A program made the position numbers and the translations under genes. A stretch of DNA of 64,000 bases from Halichondria panicea (lineage: Eukaryota > Porifera > Demospongiae > Suberitida > Halichondriidae). Shown in pieces: positions 55,318-64,000 of the stretch (the stretch's first letter is position 1; every line of letters begins with the position of its first letter). The stretch is taken from NCBI RefSeq assembly GCF_963675165.1, contig NC_087379.1, positions 186,001 to 250,000 on the forward strand. The letters run 5' to 3'. Under the pieces are notes generated by a model that did not search any database, had not been told where the DNA came from, and was given only the letters and a program-made list of their open reading frames with translations.

Positions 55318-55879
55318 TACGGTACCTCCGTTTATCAAAGTGAGTCGTGTTTTTGGTATCCATGGCTATCACTAGGGACTTCCCCTTGGTCCTAGTGGTG
55401 AGCAATCCCCTCCACCTCACAAGACCATTCAGTCACCTGATATAAAAAAATCTGAATTATACAACTGTCTATGCAAATGTTCGTATGAACTGTTCTTATA
55501 TGCACTTTGTACTCTAAATATTGGTACAGCTCAGGATAGTGATGTTGAACCTATAGCGGTAGAGCAGTTTTCATTTTTGTATGATGCTCTACAATACGAA
55601 AAATACAAACATTTCTACCTCACGTAAATTACTCGCTATACGGTAATTATTATTACAAGCCATGTACAAGCCTATGTAGCTGGTACCCTACACAGGTTTA
55701 GCTCTCAACAAGCTAGCTAGCACACTCACATTCAATTGGTGCTGGTATTTGAACTCTGTTTGGGGGTCCCAGAGAATGACGAGGTGTTTGGGGGTCACTT
55801 GCACTGGGTCGTTGATCTCCACCACCTGGTGCTTGGTTATGAGGGTCGGGAGGTCATGAACCTCACCAGTGTCTGGGTG
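55318..55879 (-). pseudogene. NUP210: NUP210 exons D and F, unit 4
   Basis: Exon D is complete at 55730-55879. Exon F at about 55325-55438 reads KGKSLVIAMDTKN with the donor-proximal base lost. Confidence 0.75.
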
Positions 55880-56046
55880 CTGCAAACAGTCAAGTAACTC
55901 AATGACATTATCAGGAATAATCAGAGCCGTGGGTTATAGTGAGGGCGCCCTTGTTTAGAGGGTGATTGAAGAGCAGTATTTCATTAGACGTCAGTTCTGG
56001 TGGATTGCGAAGGAGGAGAGAAAGAAAGAAATTGACACTCAGGGAG

Positions 56047-56100
<54 letters not shown>

Positions 56101-56660
56101 ATAAGTACAGTATGGTGTGCAGTATAATAAAGAATTACATGTACTGTGTACTAGTATACACGTTGCATGCAGTCAACACAATTCCACCAACCTTATGATA
56201 CTGGGATACCAGACTACATTATGTTCTGGTGGTTCAATTTCAATGGTTTTATGGTTTTATGAAATAGCACAATCAACCCCCCCCACATTATGAGCAACAA
56301 AATGTCAGAAAAAGACCAGGACTGTAGTCCATGGTATTTAGCTGAAATCTGGCTATAATTATGATCAATTTTAAGCATACCAAATGAATGAGCTCCATTT
56401 AACTTAAAAAAAGCTCCCATAACTTTCAGAAAATTGAAATCAGACTACCGAAATTCAAGTTACAGGTTCTCAAAGTGGTACAGCCACCACTGTACACATG
56501 TAACTCTTATAGGAAGTTCTATCAAAGTAATGGTATGCTAAAATCAGTGGCAAAAGTTGTCCCCCTCAACAACACACTTACTATCTGAGTCCTTGTGTTG
56601 TAGTGAGGAGGTCTGGGGGGTGCATGGGTAGAGCATTCTGATTGGACGATCACCACGTAC

Positions 56661-56973
56661 ATTGAAGTTCCAGTCCGGTGACCCTTGACCTCTGTGAGTG
56701 GAGTCTCCCCACTGTCGTATTGGTCAGCTCCAATGAATACTGCTCTGATGGCATGGTGATGACTTCTAACCTCCCATACTTCCATCTCTCCACCCGAACT
56801 CGACAAAGGACAGTGGAAGAATGTACACATCCATGAAGGGTTGTAGAATCATGTTCTCAATGACTAGTAGCTTGATGATATCAGGCTCCACCCCCTGTCA
56901 CGCCCTCTCCCTCAGACGGACCTTGACCTTGGCCGTACCAGTTTTGACGCCCACCACCAGCACCATGGAGACC
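56661..56973 (-). pseudogene. NUP210: NUP210 exon G, unit 4
   Basis: Same TGA and frameshift as unit 1''. Full length with the GTACGT donor. Confidence 0.8.
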
Positions 56974-57126
56974 CTGCAGCGGAGGGGATACTAAAGGTAC
57001 GACTATAACAGGAGAGACTCAGTACACACGTACACAGAGACAGCATGGGCAAAGAATTCACTGGTTTCAATTTCAATATTCATTAGCAATGTTACAATAA
57101 CTCAACAATTTAATAACAAAAATAAA

Positions 57127-59331
57127 CTAGGAAAATATTTGCACTCTATTGTTGCTATAATCAGACACATACACCACACCACGCTGGTCTACTGCTATGC
57201 CATAAGGACCATCGAACTGTCCTGGTCCAGATCCCTGTGATCCAAACGACTTGAGAAACACTCCCTCACACGTGAACACTGAGACACGATCGTTCCCAGT
57301 CTCCCCCACATACACCAGATCATCACTGTCCACACAGATGCTGGCAGGGCAGTTAAGTTCTCCATTTCCACTGCCTTCCTTCCCAAACTGCCTCAGATAG
57401 CCACCATCGGGTGTGAAGACTTGCACTCGATAATTATAATAATCAACCACATACACACAACCACTACGATCGGATGCAACGCCAAAGGGAGAGTTAAACT
57501 GTCCATTACCCCTGCCTATACTACCGAACTTGCTGGAGAATGTGAGGTCAGAGTTGAAGATGTGAAGACAGTGCGCACCGTTATCAACCACATACACCTT
57601 CCCATTGACACTGTTGACACACACACCAAAAGGATAGTTAAACTGTCCAGGACCATCGCCACGACTACCAACTGCTGCTATCAGGTCTCCTCCACGTGAG
57701 AACTTCAACAGTCGATGATTACCATGATCCACCACCAGAATATTGTCATCACCGTCCACTGCCACAACACAAGGATACTTCATCTCCCCAACAGCTGTGC
57801 CTCGAGTGTCTAATGTTCGCAGCTTGTCTCCTGTGGGGCTAAATATCGAGACAATACCAGCATCGTGTTCAGCCACAATTATCTCCCCAGCTTGGTTGAG
57901 TGCCACTCCAAAAGGTTTCTTGAGATCATTGATAGTCTTGATAACAGTTCCTAGTTTATCGATCGGAGTCTTGACTGCCACAGGGAATGGACTTCCTGCC
58001 ACCTCCTCTCCACCCACTCTCACGATCAGCTCGCTGGCCCCGCCCACTGTCAGCTGGTAGGAGATCTCGTACTCTCCCTTCCCTCGTTCCTTCACAACAC
58101 ATTTTGTGGCTTTGTCAGTTATTTTCGAGATAAGTTTGGCTTCTGGTGGTGCTGAATTTTTGGGGGAGAGGAATCGACAATATGCAGTTACTTTTTGATC
58201 AGCGATTGCTTTTTGAGGAATATTAACACAACACAAGGCACCGTATTTCTTGCAATCTTTGACTAGCTGAGCAGAAGGCACAAAACAGGTGTTGGTTGTC
58301 TCACGAGGCTCTAGGGTGTTGGGGTCAAAGGTGTCCACCAGCTCTCTCACTTGCTTCACCACACCTTGCTTCATCTTGAGCACGTCTCCTGGAGACCCGG
58401 TACGAATGCTCTCCCTTACGAAATGCAGGCAGCTGCTACGTTGGGTTTGGAGGATCTCCACCTCCTCTCGCTGAGCAGAGAGGCTCTTGAGCTGTTGTTG
58501 GGTGTGGCCTTCCAACTCGGCCATAAGCTCCCCCTCACGAGCATCAACAGCTCGACGAATCTCATCAAATTTCGAGTGGATATTGGTCGCAATTTTTCCT
58601 CCGTGTTCAACAATTTCAGCATGTCGTCCATCCAGATTGACGAGAGCTGTGTCAGTGGCCTCTAGCTGTTTCTCGATGGGTCCCAGGGAGTCCAAGATCT
58701 CTTTCTTGTGGCTCTCAAAGGTGTCGGCAATCACACAGTACTTGTGGTCTTTGTGTATTTGGACGGTGCAATGGATACAGATCAACTCCCCACAAGGTTC
58801 ACAAAAAAGTTTCATATTTTCGTCATGTTTGGGGCAGCGAGGGGACGTCTTCTTTGGGGAAACCAAGCGAATCAAATCCCCCTCCACTTTTTCGATAGTA
58901 ACCACTTCGTGACCTTCGAACTCCTCCCATTCTTTGTGCATATCGGTACACTTCTCGCAGATGAACTTGGTGCATTGTCGGCAAAAGCTGGTGGCTTTAC
59001 GAGTCGTTTTCACACATTTCTCACAGGCCAATTTCTGAGGCTCTTTCACCTTCTTGAGTGTTTCTTGGATGTCAAAGAGATGGTGTATATTGAAGGCAGC
59101 CTGGAGGCCACTCACACCAGTGGGGGGTAGGGGGGTGGGCCGGCGACACTTGGGGCATTCCAGCTGGCCTTGTCGATTGTGGGCAACTATATCCTCGAGA
59201 CAATGTTGACAGTAGACGTGGAAACAGGAGAGCAGTCGAGGGTTGGTGTAGGGCTCCAGACAGACTAGGCATGACAGCTGGTCCTCCACTTTGGAGAGAG
59301 CTTCTTGAGCAGCACTCGGCCTCTCAGCCAT
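57127..59331 (-). CDS. TRIM-filamin-NHL protein, copy 4 (intact, 734 aa)
   Basis: Intact single exon with ATG at 59331 and UTR intron 59342-59475. Approximate domains: RING 21-62; B-box 1 103-143 (CVKTTRKATSFCRQC); B-box 2 166-204, altered to LFCEPCGELICIHC; coiled coil 208-330; filamin repeat about 365-452; six NHL blades to NNRVQIFS. The RING zinc ligands are all visible. It is closest to copy 1 through the coiled coil and filamin linker (KAIADQKVTAYCRFLSPKN) but has its own set of NHL loop residues. Expected to be a cytoplasmic E3 ligase or RNA/protein-binding regulator. Ligand not predictable from sequence. Confidence 0.92.
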   Translation of the reverse strand: MAERPSAAQEALSKVEDQLSCLVCLEPYTNPRLLSCFHVYCQHCLEDIVAHNRQGQLECPKCRRPTPLPPTGVSGLQAAFNIHHLFDIQETLKKVKEPQKLACEKCVKTTRKATSFCRQCTKFICEKCTDMHKEWEEFEGHEVVTIEKVEGDLIRLVSPKKTSPRCPKHDENMKLFCEPCGELICIHCTVQIHKDHKYCVIADTFESHKKEILDSLGPIEKQLEATDTALVNLDGRHAEIVEHGGKIATNIHSKFDEIRRAVDAREGELMAELEGHTQQQLKSLSAQREEVEILQTQRSSCLHFVRESIRTGSPGDVLKMKQGVVKQVRELVDTFDPNTLEPRETTNTCFVPSAQLVKDCKKYGALCCVNIPQKAIADQKVTAYCRFLSPKNSAPPEAKLISKITDKATKCVVKERGKGEYEISYQLTVGGASELIVRVGGEEVAGSPFPVAVKTPIDKLGTVIKTINDLKKPFGVALNQAGEIIVAEHDAGIVSIFSPTGDKLRTLDTRGTAVGEMKYPCVVAVDGDDNILVVDHGNHRLLKFSRGGDLIAAVGSRGDGPGQFNYPFGVCVNSVNGKVYVVDNGAHCLHIFNSDLTFSSKFGSIGRGNGQFNSPFGVASDRSGCVYVVDYYNYRVQVFTPDGGYLRQFGKEGSGNGELNCPASICVDSDDLVYVGETGNDRVSVFTCEGVFLKSFGSQGSGPGQFDGPYGIAVDQRGVVYVSDYSNNRVQIFS

Positions 59332-59341
59332 TGACACAAAA

Positions 59342-60349
59342 CTGAGGGGGGAGAGAAAAGGATAACAATAGGCTAAAAAGGGGGCGTGTCAAGCTTTATA
59401 ATAATAATAGCAAAGAATTCAAGCAACGAAAACTACAAACGAATGTATCAGAACGTGTACAATAATTATGCTCACCTTTAGAAAAGTGTTTAGTAGTAGA
59501 AAGAAAAGCTCAAAGCTTGGCAAAAGCAGCTATAGACTCACAGCTCTCACAGTGACAGGTCAGGTGATGCATGCACAACAATATTCATAGAATCAAAGTA
59601 TTGATTATGGTTAGACCATAATGGTACACACATACTTGTGGCTATATTGCCTAGCAACATTCTACACCCACTCTATTGCTAGCCCTCTGACCAGTTGCCT
59701 GAGATACAGACAACACACACTCATACAATGTCACCCTCCATGTTAACAACACTCCATACCATGTTGAAATTGATCTCACATCATGCACCCAATGCACACA
59801 CACAAGATCACAAAATGTATTCAAATTCATCATAATACAAAATCAGCATACATACATACATACATACATACGGATGATAATCTCTATGTGTATAATTATG
59901 TTAGAACACTCTTAATTGGGTCCATGAGATGCATGGTTGAGTGGACTCCATTGCCCCACCCACTCACACCACCGGCCTTCACTTGTGGTCGGGATATTTA
60001 CGTATCAAAACTTTTCTTGCTAATGACAATAATCCAGTGTTGAAGGAATGAGCAATATATACAAGCTCAACAACGCACCAGGGAATACCCAGCGAGACAG
60101 AGACGAAACAATCGGCAATTATTTCCAAATGCTCATTGTCCATCACCCCAATGCCCATACAAGCAGCCTGAGACCACTTGTGTACAAGGAACAAACATCA
60201 TTATTGAGAGGGATTGAGAATACACACATTGATTAAGAGTTGGTGCAACTGAACCCCAGCCTTCAAGAGAAGCTCTAAAACTGTCAGACAGTGGACTAGT
60301 GGACCTGCTAGACCCAACCCAATCCTTAGACCAATCTACACACACGCAG
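59342..60349. other. TRIM copy 4 upstream region
   Basis: Same conserved first-exon region and (CATA)n tract as copy 1. No other gene is seen. Confidence 0.5.
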
Positions 60350-61027
60350 TTTCCAAACTGAACATAACACCCACCAAAAGAGAACAACCTGAACAATCCC
60401 TTACAGATACACCATAATTATATCTACAGACGAATGACATTTTAACCGAAATCGAATTATGTAACTTACAACTGTACACTCAAGTATATTCACGAATGCC
60501 CACTTTAGAAGCGTACATTGACAAAACAAAAACAGAATTGGACGAAAAACTACCACTCATATTTAACCAAACAACATCCAACCTGAACAAACACACGATA
60601 TGCCCTCGCCAAGCTTAAAAAACAAAGAACCAAAGTCACCATAAAACCAGCAGACACAAATCTTGGCATAGATACGGACGACTACATACAACAATGCTCT
60701 CTTGTACTCTGTGACCAAAGTACGTACAGATTAACACAATAACACCAACTCAAGATATAGAACATCAACTACAAGAAACCACCAGACATTTTTCACCACA
60801 ACTAAACGCAATACACAAAAACCTCAAAAATGTTTACTTCCCAACCCCAAAAATACACAACCTCCCAAGTTCTATGGAATACACAAAATCAACAAGCAAT
60901 GTACGACACTACCCCGGTACAACCAATAATTTCCCATTCTAATTCCATGCTCTCCCCTTCTGCCCACTTCATGGATCACGTACTACAACCACTCGCACGC
61001 TCTTACACAGATTACCTACAAAACTAA
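60350..61027 (+). mobile_element. Penelope-like 5' fragment with reverse-transcriptase motifs
   Basis: Continues past the point where the other boundary copies stop. In shifting frames it reads TKVTIKPADTNLGID, LKNVYFPTPKIHNL, KFYGIHKINKQC and VLQPLARSYTDYLQN, the N-terminal part of a Penelope-type RT. Many frameshifts make it inactive. Confidence 0.7.
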
Positions 61028-61393
61028 AGTCTAATTAATTTTGTGTTGAGTTCGACCCCGGAAGTTATGTGGTAATTATGGCTTCATTTATGCTTTATGT
61101 GGTGGACAAGTATGCCTGGGACTTCTACATGGAAATGCCTGGTTGGAGCTTTACAGCATATAGATAGAAGCGCTTTTTAACAAGGAATCCAATGGTATAT
61201 GAAACTTTGAATTTCAGTAAAGTATGACAAAGTTATAGCAAATTTATGAAGGTCAAACTTAGACTTTTAATTATAGCTATTTTGACTGCTAATGGCAAAT
61301 CCAACTAAGGTTAGATCTTATACATACCCCCTTTCCAAACACACACACATACACACACACACAAGTAATTAGCAAATCCACATTGAGAACCAA
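61028..61393. other. Intergenic sequence 3' of Penelope fragment
   Basis: No gene. GCAAATCCA ... AAGGTTAGATC occurs twice in tandem fashion around 61294-61402. Confidence 0.45.
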
Positions 61394-61402
61394 GGTTAGA
61401 TC

Positions 61403-61916
61403 ATAGATTAAAGAGTTAGAGGGATAGGAAACGGTTGGTATCTCGAGTAACATCCGCGGTACGCTGCGGTTTAATCGAGGCCATCACAACAATATCTATT
61501 TCTACACCCAGTGCATAATAAACTACAAGTAACTGTGCTTAGTCCATGCAACTCACTTATATTTCAAGGTCTATACCTATTGTAGTAGTCATAACCAGCA
61601 CGCTTACACGTTACATGTTCCAATAGCTCTAAAACAGCCTTGGGAACATATAACTTTATTGGAAAGTCTCTTTTTACTGGGTGTGGTCAGTCATTAGCAA
61701 GTACTACACGTGGCTCATGGACTAGGCGTGTTATAAGTTGCTGAAAGAGATGATGTCTCGAGGAAACACAGCTTTGGGAGTTACCCGGCAAAAATGTGGT
61801 TAATAGCCTTGTTCATAGGGCGTAGCGCGGATAATTTTCGAGGCTCCACTGCAGATTCAATGTAAAATCATCACGTGCACCACTCCGTTTCCTATCCCTC
61901 TAACTCTTTAATCTAT
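61403..61916. mobile_element. TIR element with 9-bp target duplication (514 bp)
   Basis: Inverted ends ATAGATTAAAGAGTTAGAGG, extending through GATAGGAAACGG, about 32 bp identical. Flanked by direct GGTTAGATC repeats (61394-61402, 61917-61925). No ORF. Mutator-like size of duplication (inference). Confidence 0.8.
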
Positions 61917-61978
61917 GGTTAGATCTGACACTGATTGTACATGTAGCTACAAGCCACAAAACACCTCAACGTAAGATG

Positions 61979-62390
61979 ATACCCAGATATGAGAATCACA
62001 TGAGCCTAAACACAATCGATCATCATGGTATTAAAATAAGATGCAACGAAAAAAATCCACGAAATGGAAAAGAGCTAACGTCGTCACGTGCATGTGTTAC
62101 ATTTTGCTCATCTGACTACTACATCAAACAATAGTACGATCTTTGGGCATTCAATTTCAACGATTTTCTAATATTCTGTAAGATATACCTTTCAAATGTT
62201 GCCATCAAAGTTCAAAACTAATTTGGACACAACCATGAATAATAGCTGGTGGTCCAAGGCCGAAAAATTACACCAAAGAAATTTCAGCAAATCATTTGAA
62301 AGTCTCTTTCTAAGCTTTAAGCAAATAATATAAATTTTAACATTGGATCAACGGTACTAAAGTTATGGCTGTTTAAAATAATGTGTTTAA
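61979..62390. repeat. Unit-boundary flank, second copy
   Basis: Repeats 1-397 of the window with scattered indels; ends at the TTAA target of the next element. Confidence 0.75.
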
Positions 62391-63291
62391 CCCTTTCCCT
62401 GCTTTAATTAAAAGTGAATATTCGCATAGTTTGTTTAAAAAATTTATAACTCATGAACCGTATATTAAAAACACTTGTAACAAAGTTCCACAGGTAGAAC
62501 CGGACCTGTCGCATTCATGGAATCATCATTGTTGCCTAGCAACCAACCACCACCCCACAAATAACAATTGTTAACAAAAATTCACAATTATGTACACAAA
62601 CAATATTGTATGATGTTACGAAGTGACTGAACACATGATATAAGTGTTCAGAATGTTCTCACGGTGACATGGCTCACTCAGGACTCAATCAGGATCTGCA
62701 GAAACTTGTATTTGAGGTTCTATCGGCAGACGCCCTTTTCCCGGGAAATATTTTCTTCACCTACACACAGGTTTACAAGTTTAATGGTGGCTCATGATGT
62801 CCACTGTTGTACTAACTAGCCTAAACAAACCTATAGTGAAGCTATCAAGACTACAAATGCTACTCTATAGTGACTTACCAGGTTCAGGAAGATGGTCCAC
62901 CTCAAGTGCGTCTTCCTCAGGATTCTCAGGCTCTTTCTTTTTAGCTTGACCTCTGAAAGGAAGCTTCCTACCTAGCTATGATTCCAGTCACTGTCCTCTC
63001 ACTCTACAAAGCCATAGGCATCGATATTCTCACTCTCTAGCTTCCCTAGAACCTCCCTGAGGTTGTACTACGAAGATCTTGTAGCAATTATAAAACGGTC
63101 ACTTTTCTTTCGACAATTCTGATCGAACTGTACCTCGAAGCAAATTATTAAAAATACCATGTGGAAGAGCAGCTCAATGTGCATGTGCTGGTACCTGCAG
63201 CGTGCGCATAGCTCCAACACAGTGTGCACAATGATTTTTTGAAATTTATCAGTAGCCATGCCGACTATAGTCGGCTAAAGCGGGGAAAGGG
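62391..63291. mobile_element. piggyBac-like non-autonomous element (901 bp)
   Basis: Ends CCCTTTCCCTGCTTTA and, inverted, CCCTTTCCCCGCTTTA, flanked by TTAA at 62387-62390 and 63292-63295. The empty site TTAA is seen at 394-397. A perfect palindrome GCCGACTATAGTCGGC is subterminal (63260-63275). Short minus-strand fragments such as ENIDAYGFVE and EDSDWNHS resemble the acidic N-terminal region of piggyBac transposases but are interrupted by stops (weak). Confidence 0.85.
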
Positions 63292-63627
63292 TTAACTACC
63301 CCTCCCCTCAAGAAGAGTACGTTAGATATTTAATGGTCACTAAAGCACCTTAACTACACACAAAAGGATTATATGTACTAGCCTCGTTCACCGGCCTACC
63401 CTGGGATCCAGGCTATAATTATATGTACATGACATAATTATGTACAGTACATGACCTTGCAGTATTGACCCTAAACACACACCTGGGTACATACTGTCAA
63501 GGAGGTCATGATGAACACACACTAACCTGAGGAGATAGGTTCTCCCTGGAGAGTACGGAGGGCAGGTACTGGTTGGAGGAGGCCGTGAGAACAGCTGCAC
63601 CAGACACACCTCCCAGTCTCACACACA

Positions 63628-63985
63628 CTAGAGCTGCACAACAGACACACCAGGATGGAGCACGCCCAGTTTCCCGATCACCTTCCCACGTACACACACC
63701 TCTGAACAACGACCCGGGAAATAGGTACAGTCTGTGGAGTGTGTGTGCAGGGGAGGGGCGGTAAACACAAGCAGTGCAGAAGTGTGGGCAGTGAGCAAGT
63801 GTAGTTGTAGGAATTAATTTTCTGACAAAATAATCTTCCCAACACATACACTTCAAAAAACATCAAGGCCACTAATTCCCAACAAACTGGACTGAATGCA
63901 TATACAGTAGTTCCTTCACAAGTCCCTAACACACATACACAGCTGTGCTTATGCAACCCTCACCTTCAGCTGCCTTGAGGAAGTA
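63628..63985 (-). pseudogene. FARSB: FARSB-like 3' exons, unit 5 (rearranged)
   Basis: The last exon (63628-63730) is as in unit 2. The preceding exon is cut at about 63985, where GAGGAAGTA passes into GCTCCCCCTCTCTAG, which is ABCF3 exon sequence (compare 2262-2279). The glutamine/stop codon region is deleted. Confidence 0.8.
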
Positions 63986-64000
63986 GCTCCCCCTCTCTAG

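Noticed and set aside
1-64000. Bacterial operon or phage island
   Set aside because: Spliced exons with GT-AG borders, animal protein families, microsatellites and SINE/Penelope elements make this clearly eukaryotic nuclear DNA.

Overview
This is eukaryotic genomic DNA: AT-rich, with short phased introns, long (TG)n/(CA)n tracts, and many small inverted-repeat transposons. The protein families (TRIM-filamin-NHL ligases, nucleoporin gp210, an animal-type kinase C-lobe, GIY-YIG Penelope-like retroelements, tRNA-derived SINEs) point to an invertebrate animal. A demosponge fits best, but that is inference and no taxonomic marker is present.

The window is a tandem segmental duplication. Nearly all recognisable coding sequence is on the minus strand. 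Reading + coordinates upward, an idealised unit holds: (A) the 3' end of a FARSB-like gene next to a piece of an ABCF3-like gene; (B) NUP210 (gp210) exon 1 and the last exon of a kinase gene; (C) NUP210 exon 3; (D, F) two later NUP210 exons; (G) a NUP210 exon that belongs before D; a single-exon TRIM-filamin-NHL gene; and a 5' piece of a Penelope-like element. Block A occurs at about 0.5-2.5, 25.6-28.5, 36.6-39.1 and 63.4-64.0 kb. Block B-C-D occurs six times (kinase tails at 3.2, 10.5, 18.5, 29.3, 39.8 and 53.9 kb). Complete G plus TRIM cassettes occur four times (TRIM at 22.0-24.2, 32.8-35.0, 45.2-46.7 and 57.1-59.3 kb).

Two nearly identical segments (5.6-9.9 and 12.9-17.1 kb), and part of a third (50.6-53.4 kb), carry an older NUP210 fragment, Penelope 3' sequence, a TA-flanked MITE, a large foldback element, an unidentified exon-like block and NUP210 exon 2. 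Unit 3 alone contains the last two exons of a VPS26 retromer gene (42.8-44.2 kb). Sequence at 61.98 kb returns to that at position 1, so there is also a super-period of about 62 kb.

The TRIM genes at 32.8-35.0 and 57.1-59.3 kb are intact. The one at 22.0-24.2 kb is split by a 2-nt frameshift. The one at 45.2-46.7 kb has lost RING and B-boxes through deletions that all keep the frame. The four paralogues are almost identical in scaffold, yet differ repeatedly at equivalent loop positions of every NHL blade, which looks like a diversifying recognition surface. The housekeeping gene pieces are mostly broken (stops, frameshifts, chimeric joints, exons out of order) and appear to be passengers. 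Several young insertions can be read directly, because sister units preserve the empty target site.
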